From positions 248,001 to 312,000 of the forward strand of contig JACJDG010000003.1 of assembly GCA_016432725.1 (NCBI GenBank): a DNA stretch of 64,000 nt. Reading direction: 5' to 3'. A model generated the notes under the pieces. That model saw only the letters and a list, made by a program, of their open reading frames with translations, made no database searches and was not told the origin of the DNA. Position numbers and translations under genes: made by a program. The stretch comes from Streptomyces sp. DHE7-1 (GTDB lineage Bacteria; Actinomycetota; Actinomycetes; Streptomycetales; Streptomycetaceae). Positions 19,195 through 29,186 of this stretch are shown piece by piece (the first letter of the stretch is position 1; each line of letters begins with the position of its first letter).

Positions 19195-20058
19195 TCAGAC
19201 CAGACCGGCTCGGCGAGCGGTGTCCTCACTGTGCTTCATGTGACGATGGCCCGCTTCGCCGAGCGCGGTGACGACACCCGCGACGACCGTCTCGACCACG
19301 GCGAGCGTGGGGACCAGGCTGTCGTAGGGCGAGGGTGTGGACACCTGGCTCGGCAGGACGACGTGGGCGTGGGCGCTGGTGGGCGACAGCCAGGTGTCGG
19401 TGAAGACGATGACCTTGCCGCCGTGTTCCTGGGTGAGCTGGGCGATGGAGAGCTTGTCGTCCTCGTAGCGGCGGTAGTCGAAGATGATGACGACGTCCTT
19501 GCGGCTGAGCTGGGCGAGTGCGGCCGTGCGCTCGACGTCGCCTCCGGGCAAGAAGTGCACATCGCCGCGTAGTTGCATGAGATGCAGGCCGAGATACTGG
19601 GCCAGGAGATGGGTGAAGCGCCCTCCGACGAGCGTGATGCGTCGTTTGCTGTCGGTTATCAGCGCGATGGCGCTTTCGAGGTCGGCCGCCGGGGTCTCGG
19701 CCAGGGTCTGGGCGACCGCGTGACTGAACACCTTGCCGCTGCGTGCCAGAAGGCCGGAAGCGGTGTCGTCGCTCGGGTTGTCCTCGATGGCCTCGTAGAG
19801 GGCCAGCGGAGAGGCGCTGCGTTCATCGAGTTCGGCACGCAGCGCGGCCTGGAACTCGGGAAAGCCGTGATAGCCGAGCCGGGCCACGAATCTGAGGACG
19901 GTGGGTGCGCTGACCGCAGCGCGCTCGGCGATGATGGCGATGGTCTCGAACCCGCTGGAGGGGTAGGCGGACAGCAGCACACGAGCGACCTTGCGTTCGG
20001 CGGGGCTCAGTTCGCCCAGCCTCTGCCGGATGTCGTCGGCGAGGGTGCCGTGGGCCAT
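19195..20058 (-). CDS. MurR/RpiR-family regulator with SIS domain
   Basis: ATG 20058 with AAAGGA gives 287 residues. The N-terminal HTH_6 domain reads GELSPAERKVARVLL, then IIAERAAVSAPTVLRFVARL. The C-terminal SIS domain (RRITLVGGRFTHLLAQYLGL, VVIIFDYRRYEDDKLSIAQL) normally binds a phosphosugar. Such regulators control sugar or amino-sugar catabolism, but no sugar gene is adjacent, so the target is not evident from the window. Confidence 0.9.
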   Translation of the reverse strand: MAHGTLADDIRQRLGELSPAERKVARVLLSAYPSSGFETIAIIAERAAVSAPTVLRFVARLGYHGFPEFQAALRAELDERSASPLALYEAIEDNPSDDTASGLLARSGKVFSHAVAQTLAETPAADLESAIALITDSKRRITLVGGRFTHLLAQYLGLHLMQLRGDVHFLPGGDVERTAALAQLSRKDVVIIFDYRRYEDDKLSIAQLTQEHGGKVIVFTDTWLSPTSAHAHVVLPSQVSTPSPYDSLVPTLAVVETVVAGVVTALGEAGHRHMKHSEDTARRAGLV

Positions 20059-20458
20059 GGCGTGTCCTTTCGGAGCAATGCGCGGAACGCGATCAAAGCC
20101 TAATGGCTGGTACAGGCGTGAGGCCGCGCGGCCTGACTGGGGCGGCCTCACCATCACCCCTCTTGGCCCGGGATGGATCTGGACGGGTTCACTGGATGCG
20201 ACGGTGATGCGCATGCCAATGAGCGTGTGTCTACCCGAAGCGGCGGCAGTCGACGACTGGTATGAGCGAGCTCACACCTCGGGCGCACACAAGGTTTCCG
20301 TTGGGTCGGTGATCGCTTTCTGGCAGGCGCCGCACGCCCGGCGAGTGCACCCTCGTGCGGCCCGATCCTGGCTCCCCGATCTCACGGATCGAGCACCTGC
20401 GTGCGCGCTTTCCGGCCAGTACTCACAGGTAGCGGTACGGGGGGCCGACTCGCGGGGG
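20059..20458. other. Intergenic stretch before a short hypothetical gene
   Basis: The frame of the following gene runs open through this stretch, but there is no ribosome site or family similarity upstream of 20459. Nothing else seen. Confidence 0.35.
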
Positions 20459-20782
20459 ATGATCGCGATTGTGTTCGGCGAAGAAGTGACCAGCTGCGTG
20501 CGGTGGGAAATCCTGATGCACGAACGGTTCAGCGGCGTGTGGATCTGCAAAGACTTCGGTCGTGCCACCAGCGACGTCGATCCCACCGAGCTGGGCCGGG
20601 CCGTCCTCGCCGCGTACCTCGCCGGCCGGGACAGCCGGGGTGAAACGTTCCGCGTCGTCGTCCGCCCGGACAACGGCGGCCAGTGCGTCATCACCCCAGG
20701 TCAACTCCCCGACCCTGGCTGGAAAGCGGACCCGGCCATCTGTCAGGCGCTGCCCGCCTACCTGCGCAAGGCCCTCACCTGA
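20459..20782 (+). CDS. Hypothetical protein
   Basis: An ATG at 20459 preceded by a G-rich stretch opens 107 residues beginning MIAIVFGEEVTSCVRWEILM. The product is soluble, with a conserved-looking core (DPTELGRAVLAAYLAGRDSR, then FRVVVRPDNGG). I recognise no family. The open frame extends to 19991, but that part has no coding character. Confidence 0.5.
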   Translation: MIAIVFGEEVTSCVRWEILMHERFSGVWICKDFGRATSDVDPTELGRAVLAAYLAGRDSRGETFRVVVRPDNGGQCVITPGQLPDPGWKADPAICQALPAYLRKALT

Positions 20783-21009
20783 CCCCTCATACCGTGGGAA
20801 GGCAACGACCACGCGGTCCCGCGCACAGGAGGTGCGGACGCCGGTCAGGGGCTGCAGCAGCGACCCGCCCGCGTGCCACGGCGAGAGCGCTGTTCGCGCG
20901 GCGCCGGATCAGTGATCCGGACGGCGACCGATGAGTCCTGGCCATCACCACAGGCTCCGGCAACCCCGGTCCACCCGGCTGCGTCCATGACCACGAGACG
21001 AGGGGGACC

Positions 21010-21306
21010 ATGTCGGAGTGCTCAGCGGCGAAGGACAAGCCCGAAGTGGTGCCGTTCATGGCGTACTTGTGGGCAACGGTGATGACAGGCGGGGGCGCGT
21101 TCGGCCTGGCCCAGGACAGCACGGGCTGGCATCACTGGGCCCACGTGATCTGCCTCCTCGGCGGTCTGACCGGGGTGGTCGAGTGCGCGAGGAGGGCCCG
21201 CCACGCCCGCGCAGCGGGCCTACCCCAACCATGGGTGCCGCCAGCCCTTCTGGTGTCGTACGCGGGGGCGGTGATGCTGACCTTGGTCGTGCTGACGGTA
21301 CGGTGA
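21010..21306 (+). CDS. Small membrane protein, unknown function
   Basis: ATG 21010 follows AGGGGGACC. The 98-residue product has three hydrophobic stretches (VPFMAYLWATVMTGGGAFGL, WAHVICLLGGLTGVVE, ALLVSYAGAVMLTLVVLTV) separated by a basic loop (CARRARHARA). No family recognised. Single gene, probably an integral membrane protein. Confidence 0.65.
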   Translation: MSECSAAKDKPEVVPFMAYLWATVMTGGGAFGLAQDSTGWHHWAHVICLLGGLTGVVECARRARHARAAGLPQPWVPPALLVSYAGAVMLTLVVLTVR

Positions 21307-21632
21307 TCGTCCGCAGCCATGTGAACAGTCCGGCCCCAGCCGGGCTCCTGCGCCATGTTCCCGGAGCGGCGAGAGTCACCTGGACATCAGCGGTGGACAC
21401 GGCACCCCAGGAGGCACAAGCTGGATGTACAGCATGTCTTGCTGGAGAGGCCTCGTTAAGTCGCACCCGTGTGGTTGCGCGTTACCGCCGATGCGCGGAA
21501 CGCCTCCTGTACACCTTGACTTGTTCCTTGGCTCATACCACCCTGCGCCGCTCCCGGACGTCACCAGATGCCGACGTTCTGCTGCGGAACCCAGACCGCG
21601 TGCGCGGACCTGTGAAGCAAGGAGGTCGCGTG
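21307..21632. other. Intergenic stretch, no supported gene
   Basis: No convincing open frame. It ends with the AAGGAGG ribosome site of the next gene. Confidence 0.4.
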
Positions 21633-22753
21633 ATGAGTATCGCCGTCGCACCGCGATTCGCGGACATCAGCCAGTTCGAGCAGTGTGTGAACGGTGCCCG
21701 CATGACGCCTGACGGTTTTGACGCCAACGGCGACCTCGTCGTCGACGAGTCGAACGACCCGATGGCCGTCGGAGCCATTCAGGGCGCGCTGCGAGATCTT
21801 GGTTACCCGTTGCTCACGACCTTCACCTACGACGACGCCACCACCGATACCGTGCGGCGGTTCAAAGTCGACCAGCAGCTTCCCGTCCCCCGGGACTGCC
21901 GGCACACGACGGTGTCGTCGGTCCCGGAACCAGTGGCCGTCTCAACGCGCTGTTCACGCCCCAACCCGCGCCCGCCCCGCCGCCTCAGCCGGTGCCGGCG
22001 CCACCGGCGTTGCAAGCCTGGGAGCGTCTGATCAGCTTCCGCCCGTCGGGGCCCCTGCAGGCAGGCCTGAATGCGCGCTTCTCGCTGTTCGGCCCCTCTC
22101 GGGTGGTCCACGCCATCGAGGACGCCAAGGGCCCGGTCAGTCTCGACTACTACCCTGTACGGGTCGAAGCGTTGCCGACGGACGGCAGCAGCACCATGAC
22201 GGCCGAGCAGTTGCTGGAGTTCGTGCGCCGCAACCTCAACGACTTTGTCGACGGCTCACCGGACGGCTGCAACTTCCAGCCCTACGATCCCAACATCGAC
22301 ACCGCGGCCTGGCTGCCGCCGTTCCTGCCGACGGCGTTCACCGGCGCGGTCGTCTCCATCGACATGTTCTCCTCGGGCGTCAACGTCGATGACGGTTCGG
22401 TCGTCCTGTCGGAAAACGGGCCCGACCACTGGGTGTTCTCCACCTTGTGGACGCCCGACGACGGCGGCCATCCCGTCAGCGGCAATCGAGAGTTCGGCTT
22501 CACACCAGGCCTGGCGGGTGAGTTCGTCTTCTACACCCGCGGCGCGGACCGTACTACGTCGTTCATCGACAGCTCCGCGGCGGCCACCGTCTTCGGCGCC
22601 GCGCATCAGCTCTGGCTTTCCTTCCAACGCAGACTCGCGGGCTTCGTCAACGGCAACGGCGGTCGGGCCATCGTCGAGAGCCCCGACGTCAACCGCTACG
22701 ACTGGCCAACGGTCCAGTCCACCTACCACCATCCGTCGACGCCGTGGCTCTAG
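21633..22753 (+). CDS. Peptidoglycan-binding domain protein (frameshifted)
   Basis: ATG 21633 sits just after AAGGAGG. Residues about 30-100 form a PG_binding_1 domain (PMAVGAIQGALRDLGYPLLT, VRRFKVDQQLPVP). A missing C in the run at 21887-21891 shifts the frame; the repaired sequence continues GLPAHDGVVGPGTSGRLNAL, then a Pro/Ala linker and a C-terminal domain of about 230 residues (AWERLISFRPSGPLQAGLNA, SGNREFGFTPGLAGEFVFYT) that I do not recognise. Repaired length is 373 residues. No signal peptide is visible, which is unusual for a wall-binding protein; a phage-like or contractile-system role is possible but unsupported. Confidence 0.7.
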
Positions 22754-22933
22754 TGGCAACACCTGGTGGCCGCGACAGGGGCCCCGTCACGGGCGCGAAG
22801 GCGGGCGCGTCGCCGCCTGCCCGGCAGTGAGTTGGACGGTTTCCGGAGGGCCGCAGTCGCGAGTTCCGAGCACATCAGGGCGGCCGGCTCCGGGTAGACC
22901 GGCGTGCTTGCGGGCTGTTGACGGGCACGGCTT

Positions 22934-23779
22934 TCAAGAGGCGCTGAGCTTCCCGAACCGGGCCAGGCAGTGCCAGACCTTCTTGAGGTCCTGGAGAGCG
23001 TAGCGGCCTGTTCGGGCAGCGTCCCCGATGATCCGGGGAGTGAGCCGGCCGTCGTCGGCGATCTCCGCTCCCAGGTCGACGTACTCCTGGCCCCGGTAAC
23101 GCGGATGGTGGCGCAGTTCGGCCACGCTGAGCCGGAAGCCGGGATGCCATTCGACCGGGCAGGGCAGGCGTTGTGCCGCGTGTTCGACCGCTGTGCCGCG
23201 ATAGCTGGGGTCGAGCACCAGTGCCTCTACATCAACGTCGAACCGTACAGGGCCATGGATCTGTGCCTCGATGTGCCCGTCCAGAGGGTCCGTGTCCGCC
23301 GCCTCGGCAAGCTCGACGAGCGAGCATCGGTGGGCGACGCCGAAGGAAGACGGCTCGGCGGAGCTGTCCGGGTAGCAGAACGTAGCGCGCGTGAGGGCTT
23401 CGGGCGTGAGTCTGAAGAAGGAGGAGCCGAATCGTGGCGCACCGCCGACCGGATCGCGGCGGTAGTTCAACGCGCCGTAGACAGGTCGCTCGGCGGGCGT
23501 GGCGTCGTCGTACGCGCCGGCGAAGATGCGGCTCTCCCAGTGCCAGCGGTCCCCACCCGGGTGAGCGGTCAGGCCGCCGTTGCTCGTTCCTGTGACGAAC
23601 TGTGACCTATAGACACCGTCGTCAGCCATCTGGATCAGGATGGGACGTTCCCTCGCGGGTCGGTCGGGATGGAAGTGCATCGTCACCCGTAGGTCCTCAG
23701 GGAGCGGCTTCCCGCTGGACGCTGCCGCGACATGCCGCAGAGCCCTGTCCTGGATCGAGACGGTGGCATCAGCGGCCAT
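22934..23779 (-). CDS. DUF3626 domain protein
   Basis: ATG 23779 has a GGAG site and gives 281 residues. The motifs VTMHFHPDRP, GVYRSQFVTGTSNGGLTAHP, GGDRWHWESRIFAGAYD and ERPVYGALNYRRDPVGGAPR match DUF3626, a family of unknown function; the conserved His, Asp and Arg residues hint at an enzyme. Its start overlaps the end of a truncated peptidase E gene on the same strand, so part of its upstream region has been replaced by that fragment. Confidence 0.85.
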   Translation of the reverse strand: MAADATVSIQDRALRHVAAASSGKPLPEDLRVTMHFHPDRPARERPILIQMADDGVYRSQFVTGTSNGGLTAHPGGDRWHWESRIFAGAYDDATPAERPVYGALNYRRDPVGGAPRFGSSFFRLTPEALTRATFCYPDSSAEPSSFGVAHRCSLVELAEAADTDPLDGHIEAQIHGPVRFDVDVEALVLDPSYRGTAVEHAAQRLPCPVEWHPGFRLSVAELRHHPRYRGQEYVDLGAEIADDGRLTPRIIGDAARTGRYALQDLKKVWHCLARFGKLSAS

Positions 23780-24167
23780 GACACGTCGCTCCATCCGGCA
23801 ACCGGCACGGCAGCGCTTCCTCGACCACCCGGTGAGTGGCGTCGGCCTGCCAGACCGCCGGCAGATTCACGGTGTGGCCATCGCCGGCGTACACGACGTC
23901 CTGGTGGAGCAGGAATGCCCGCAGAGCCTCGTCGTCCACTTCTCGCCGGGACAGCGACAACACCGACGGCTCGCAGTTGTGTGACGTGAACGCGCTCAAG
24001 AGCTGATCAATGCATGCAGGCGCGTCGCCACTGGCCGTCTGAACGACGCACACCCCGGGCCTGGGGTCTCTGACATGGTTCAGGAGCCGGTCGTCGAGAG
24101 GGACATCCTCATCGGTTGAAAAGCCTCCCCCGACAGGTGCGACACGACGAGCTGGAACGACCACCAC
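23769..24167 (-). pseudogene. Truncated peptidase E (S51) fragment
   Basis: The reverse frame reads GGGFSTDEDVPLDDRLLNHV, RPGVCVVQTASGDAPACIDQ, CEPSVLSLSRREVDD and FLLHQDVVYAGDGHTVNLPA, matching the first 90 or so residues of actinobacterial peptidase S51. It stops at 23769, before the part that carries the catalytic serine (normally GVSAGS), so it cannot be active. It runs directly into the start of the DUF3626 gene. It looks like a deletion that joined two genes. Confidence 0.7.
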
Positions 24168-24458
24168 GGAAGTGCCTCCATAGCCACAGGCGCTGTGCGA
24201 TCGAAGTTGCGCGCACACTGCCGCGCCACGGGACCCACCCGCAACCCCATAGACAGCGGTGATGGCACGTGCGACGGTGCGCCGCAGGCCAGGAGGCGAC
24301 GGCCACAACCGCCGACCACGAGCACGGCCGGCTGCGCCGCCGCTACCCCGGCGCACCGCACCCCGCCGCGACCGCAACAGGGGCGAGGCCGGTCCGAGTG
24401 GCCCCGCCTGTCCGCTGGACGCGACGCCCCGCCAGGACGCGGAGAGGCCGCTCGCCTG

Positions 24459-25670
24459 TCAGTCCGCCGTGGTGACCGATGCCTTCCGCTCGGCCGGCGA
24501 CGCCTGCGTGATCACTTCGGAGCGCCGCTGACCCCGGTCCATGACCCCGCCCGTGAAGGCCAGCCCCAGACCGGCCACGGCGAGCGCCACGCCGACCAGG
24601 TTGGGCGCGGCCCAGCCCCACCCTGCCGAGATGACCAGGCCGCCGAGCCAGGCACCACCCGCGTTGGCCAGGTTGAAGGCCGAGTGATTGGAGGCCGCCG
24701 CCATCGTCGGGGCGTCCTTGGCCTTGGCCATCAGCAGCATCTGGATGGGTGTGGTGATGAGGGAGCCCATCGCACCGATGAAGGTGATCGTCACCAGGGC
24801 GGGGACGGTGCTGTGGACCGCGAAGAAGAAGGTCACCAGGGCCGCGGCCAGCAGGATGAGGCCCCAGTACATCGTCGGGCGCAGTGCGCGGTCGGTGAGC
24901 GGTCCGGCGATCAGGGTGCCCAGCGTCATGCCGACGCCGTACAGCGCGAGCACCCAGGTCGTCGACGCGTCGGAGATCCCGGTCAGGTGCGTGAGCATCG
25001 GGACGAGGTAGCTGTACACGGCGAAGAATCCACCGAAGCCCACGACCGCCGTGGCCAGACCGATGACGACCTGCTTGTTACCCATGGCCCGCAGCTCGTG
25101 CCGGATGCCGGACTGCTCCCCGCGCGGCTGGTGCGGGACGAAGGCGGCCAGCGCGGCCAGCGCGATGAGGCCGATGACGGCGACCACGCCGTAGGCGGAG
25201 CGCCAGCCCAGATGCTGGCCGAGGGCCGTGGCGGCCGGAACCCCGACGATATTGGCGACGGTCAGTCCGAGGAACATCTTCGAGACGGCACGTGCCGCCC
25301 TGTCCGCAGCGACCAGCCGCGAGGCGACGACGGCGCCGACGCCGAACAGCGCGCCGTGCGGCAGGCCCGCCAGGAAACGGGCGGCGAAGAGCGTGCCGAA
25401 GTCGGGGGCCAGGGCCGACGCGGTGTTGCCGATCACGAACAGTCCGGTCAGGAGCAGCAGCAACCGCTTGTGTGGCACACGCGCGCATATGCCCGTCAGC
25501 AGCGGTGCGCCCACGACGACACCGAGCGCGTACGCCGACACGACATTGCCGGCGTGCGGCACGGACACACCGATCCCGTCGGCGATCTGGGGCAGCAGCC
25601 CCATGGTGGCGAACTCGGTCGTGCCGATGCCGAACGCGACGACAGCCAGGGCCAGCAGAGCCAAGGGCAT
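24459..25670 (-). CDS. MFS transporter (AraJ/drug-exporter type)
   Basis: From ATG 25670 the 403-residue protein has 12 predicted membrane helices. It starts LALLALAVVAFGIGTTEFAT, the hallmark of the DHA1-type AraJ/PbuE/Cmx sugar-efflux and drug-efflux group, and has the motif-A region CARVPHKRLLLLL and motif C near the middle. Single gene with no adjacent regulator. Substrate unknown. The ribosome site is weak (AAAGG 12 bases away); the frame is open to 25919 but only the part from 25670 is membrane protein. Confidence 0.85.
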   Translation of the reverse strand: MPLALLALAVVAFGIGTTEFATMGLLPQIADGIGVSVPHAGNVVSAYALGVVVGAPLLTGICARVPHKRLLLLLTGLFVIGNTASALAPDFGTLFAARFLAGLPHGALFGVGAVVASRLVAADRAARAVSKMFLGLTVANIVGVPAATALGQHLGWRSAYGVVAVIGLIALAALAAFVPHQPRGEQSGIRHELRAMGNKQVVIGLATAVVGFGGFFAVYSYLVPMLTHLTGISDASTTWVLALYGVGMTLGTLIAGPLTDRALRPTMYWGLILLAAALVTFFFAVHSTVPALVTITFIGAMGSLITTPIQMLLMAKAKDAPTMAAASNHSAFNLANAGGAWLGGLVISAGWGWAAPNLVGVALAVAGLGLAFTGGVMDRGQRRSEVITQASPAERKASVTTAD

Positions 25671-26313
25671 GGTGCAGGAGAACCTTTCGAAGACGACGGG
25701 CCGGGGACCAGTAGCGGGGCGGGGCGGTGCGGACTCATCCGCGGTCTGCTCGCTCGGTCGCGCCAGTCGTCCTGACCCGAAGCGCCCTGGGAAGAGGGTG
25801 AGCCCACAGGGGTGCAGCACTGGAGCGGAGGAATCCATTCCAAGATCGCCTGGCGATGTGCGGCGGCGGGCCGCGCCCGGACACCCTGGCTGCGGCAGTC
25901 GGCCCCGGCCGGTGAGCAAGGATAGCCGCTACGACTCCGGCATCGATCCGGAGGGTCACCTTCCGGACGTGCTGTCGACTGCCGGCTGCCGACTCTGCCC
26001 TCCAGGCATCACGCCGAGGCGGGAGCCAGTGGCAACCTTGGCCGCGGGCGATGAGCGGGCGTGTGTAGACGCCTGGGTGCATCAGAGCGTCGACCTGGCA
26101 GACGTGCCTTCGTTGCTCCAGGGAGACCGGCGAGCGGCCCGGCCGGACGCGGCGATCACTCGTGGGCGTCGGTGAGGAGTTCTTGGTCGCGGTCGTCGTC
26201 GTTGGGCTCCGGCCGCGTGATCGTCAGCCTGCTGCGCCGCTGCGGCGGCCGGGTCGACACCACCTGCCGGGTCGTGCGGCACGAGGGACGCATGCCGGAC
26301 GAGGCGGCCTTCG
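25671..26313. other. 643-base intergenic stretch
   Basis: No supported gene. A reverse-strand frame ending at 26156 (TRPEPNDDDRDQELLTDAHE) has coding-like composition and may be the tail of a lost gene, but I see no start or family. Confidence 0.35.
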
Positions 26314-26786
26314 TCACGTTTCGGTGTCGACGCGCGCCAGGATGCCTTTGAGCAGCCCCGTGGCCTGGCCCACCTCGATGAGGTAGCCGTCCGGATCACG
26401 CATGTAGCAGCGCAGCTCGGCGCGGCGGTCGACGGGCGGGGTGAGGAACTCGGCTCCCTTGGCGCTCGCCGTCGCGTAGAAGGCGTGGATGTCGGCCACC
26501 CGAACGTTCAGGAAGCTGGAGACGGTGTGGGGGTCCTCCGGCGTGCGTAGGACGACATCGGGTTTGTCGTCGGTGGGCCCACCGCCCGGGTTCATGATGA
26601 TCCAGCCGTTGGCGACCTTCACGATGCAGGGGTTCTCGTCCAGTACCACCCTCCCACCCAGTATTTCGGCGTAGAACGCCCGTGAGCGGGGACGTCACTG
26701 ACCGTGAGGAAGTGCGTGAGCACCAGGCCCTCGGCCGGTGCGGGAAGGTCGTCGGCCGTGGCGCCGGAAGACGTGACGTCGGACAT
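26314..26786 (-). CDS. VOC/glyoxalase-family protein (frameshifted)
   Basis: ATG 26786 starts MSDVTSSGATADDLP, then GLVLTHFLTVSDVP. A missing base in the run at 26688-26691 breaks the frame, which resumes as RSRAFYAEILGGRVVLDENP. The rest (DPHTVSSFLNVRVADIHAFY, RCYMRDPDGYLIEVGQATGL) completes a single-unit glyoxalase/VOC fold with the usual C-terminal E-V metal-site strand. Repaired length is 157 residues. The substrate cannot be told; such proteins include dioxygenases and antibiotic-resistance proteins. Confidence 0.8.
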
Positions 26787-27326
26787 GTGTCGAGCGTATG
26801 GCGCATACGGCCCTGCGGCACTCTCAGCCGACCCGCCCCTCGACCGGCGCCCGTTCCGTGCCGCGGCGAAGCGGTCCGACGTGGACGCCGCCTCGGCAGA
26901 GCGGAGGCTGCCGTCCCTGTGCGGCCGAGTCCCCGGTGCGCCCGGTGTCCGGTCGGGCCGACACCGGGGTCTCGGCCCGACCGGACCCTGAGGCGTCAGG
27001 CGTTTCCCGAGCAGCGCCCGTGCTCCGGCCGTCCGGGCGCGTCCGGGGCCGAGGCACGCCGGATCCAGGTCGTGTGCGCGCGGCGGCGACTGGGGGCGCC
27101 TGCGGCTGCCGAGCGCGGTCGCTTCGTCGGGCCCGGTCTCCAGGCGCGCGGAGATCTCCTCCGGCCGCAGGGACTCGCTGACGACCACCGGTTCGAGACG
27201 CGGGTGGGGGCCGGGCAGGTCAGGCAGACCGCCGGGGCGGTGGGGACGCCGGAGTCCGATGGTGGATCACCGACCCCGCCGTGCGCCCGTAGACTCACAA
27301 GCCGTTTGTGTACACGGGGAAGGGAC
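26787..27326. other. 540-base intergenic stretch
   Basis: Very GC-rich; no open frame shows a family match. It ends with the GGGGAAGGGAC ribosome site of the next small gene. Confidence 0.4.
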
Positions 27327-27506
27327 ATGACAGTGAATCAGCAGGATCACATGCGGTACACCTGGGGCGATGCACCGATCTACGACAAACTCGTCGGGGA
27401 ACGCGGCGATGTCCCGGCTGAGGTGAACGCCGAAGCCGCTCGCATCCTCAGGGAAGCGGATCGGAGCGTCGACTTCGGTCTGCGGCTGCCGTACACGGCG
27501 CACTGA
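27327..27506 (+). CDS. Small hypothetical protein (59 residues)
   Basis: ATG 27327 lies just after GGGGAAGGGAC. The product begins MTVNQQDHMRYTWGDAPIYD, continues KLVGERGDVPAEVNAEAARI and ends GLRLPYTAH. It is acidic, soluble and reads as genuine coding sequence. I recall no named family; it could be the N-terminal part of a longer gene, but the stop is clean. Confidence 0.5.
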   Translation: MTVNQQDHMRYTWGDAPIYDKLVGERGDVPAEVNAEAARILREADRSVDFGLRLPYTAH

Positions 27507-27758
27507 ACCCTGCGATGAGTATCCGCCCGACGGCATGCGCTACGACGTAGGCGGCGCCGCCGACGAGCCGCCAGAGCTCGATCGTGGCGCACGGTCTCGC
27601 GGGTGGGCACGAGGCCGGGCGATAACGGGTGCGCCTGTCTGTGCAACGCGTGATTGGATCACCCGTGCGCATGCAGCACCCGAACAGGCCGCGCACGGAC
27701 GGGAACGGCCTGCGGGCCCGCGCAGGCCGACTTTGACGGAGAGACGACGAGGAGTCAC

Positions 27759-28315
27759 GTGAGGCGTCACCTGTTCCCGGCCGCACTGCTGTCGGCCGGA
27801 ACCGCTCTGCTGGCGCTCACCGGCTGTGCCGGTACGCCCACCACAGCCCACAAGACCCTTCCTCCGCCACGGCCGCCTCGGCTACCCAGTTGGCGGCGCC
27901 CGCCACGCCCAGGGCGTCCACCGCGTCCGCGCACGGCTACGACCCGCACGCAGACGCCGCGGCGGAGATCAAGGCCGCTCTGAAGGCAGCGAAGAAGGAC
28001 GGCCGGCCCGTCCTCGTAGACTTCGGCGCCGACTGGTGTCTGGACTGCCGTGTCCTGAGCGCTCGTTTCCAGGATCCCGGGCCGTCCGCGACGCTTGCCA
28101 GGTACCACGTGGTAACCGTCGACGTCGGCGAGTTCGATCACAATCTCGATGTGGCCGCGCGCTATGTGAACCTGCGGACGAGCGGAATACCGGCGCTGGC
28201 CGTTCTCGACCCTGCCTCCGGCAGGACCAAGGTGGCGACGGACCGGGGCGAGTTCGCCAATGCACGAACCATGTCGGCCGACCAGGTCGGGCAGTTCTTG
28301 AAGCGATGGGCGTGA
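27759..28315 (+). CDS. Thioredoxin-fold lipoprotein (frameshifted)
   Basis: GTG 27759 with GGAG gives a lipoprotein signal peptide ending LTGC. One base is missing near 27855-27862; the next frame continues through a Ser/Ala linker to EIKAALKAAKKDGRPVLVDF. The active site is ADWCLDCRVL (C-x-x-C), followed by SGIPALAVLDPASG with the cis-proline. It resembles the C-terminal domain of DsbD and other extracytoplasmic thioredoxins. Repaired length is 185 residues. It overlaps the next lipoprotein gene by about 10 bases, so the two probably work together outside the membrane. Confidence 0.8.
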
Positions 28316-28859
28316 TCGCCCGGCTCCGAGCGGGCGGAGCGACCACGAGTGTGGCACTCACGCTGGCGCTGGCCGCCCTTCCTCTCACCGGCTGTGCGGG
28401 GGTACACGAAAGCGGTCCTGCCGCCGTGGCCGCTCCCTTCTCGGCCGGTGGCGTGGCAGTGTCGGTCCGGGTGGAGTCCCGCGGCAACGACTTGCGGGTC
28501 CTCGCCGACCTGCGGCCCGAGCGAGCCGGCTTCCACGTGTACAGCCTGGCCCTTCCCGACGGCGGCGTCGACGGCATCGGCATCCCGACCCGCATCCGTG
28601 CCGCGGGTGCCCTGCGGCCCACGGGCCCGGCGACCACCGAGGCCCGGCAGCGCGTACTTCGCCCGGAGGGTCTCGCCGTCCGGCTGCCGGTCTACCGGGA
28701 TGGCCAGGTCACCCTCGAACTCCCGTGCGACGGGTCGAGGGCGGGGACCGTGACCGGGCGCGGGTGTTCCTCACCTACGGCGCGTGCAGCGAGCGCGAGG
28801 GGTGTCTGCTGCCCGTCCGCGACCGCGCCGTCACCCTGACCCTTCCGGCCGACGACTAG
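28306..28859 (+). CDS. Lipoprotein with DsbD N-terminal-like domain (frameshifted)
   Basis: The gene starts at ATG 28306 (or GTG 28312), inside the end of the thioredoxin gene. The signal peptide ends in the lipobox LTGC. The mature part (VAVSVRVESRGNDLRVLADL, FHVYSLALPDGG, GQVTLELPCD) fits the immunoglobulin-like N-terminal domain of DsbD. A missing G at 28743-28746 shifts the frame; the repaired end reads VFLTYGACSERE, then GCLLPVRDRAVTLTLPADD, with the two cysteines (GAC and GCL) that in DsbD-N form the redox pair. Repaired length is 184 residues. Followed by a hairpin. Confidence 0.65.
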
Positions 28860-28888
28860 CGCGTGTCTCCTTGATGGATTGGTCAGTC

Positions 28889-28931
28889 GATCGGATGTGG
28901 CCATCCGATCAGTGATCAGTGATCAGTGATG
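28889..28931 (+). terminator. Hairpin plus short tandem repeat after the redox lipoproteins
   Basis: GATCGGATG (28889-28897) pairs perfectly with CATCCGATC (28902-28910) across a TGGC loop, a good terminator shape. Three direct copies of GATCAGT follow at once (28907-28927). Confidence 0.55.
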
Positions 28932-29023
28932 CGACTCTCTGTCATGGGACGAGCCTACGGGTGTCGTGCAATCGAGGGCTGATGCACGGCCCCTGACCGC
29001 TCGCACTGCCCTGGAGGGGGTTC

Positions 29024-29186
<163 letters not shown>

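Noticed and set aside
24195..25775. 526-residue plus-strand open frame opposite the MFS gene
   Set aside because: Its Arg/Gly/Asp-rich composition is typical of an antisense shadow; the reverse strand encodes a clear 12-helix transporter.
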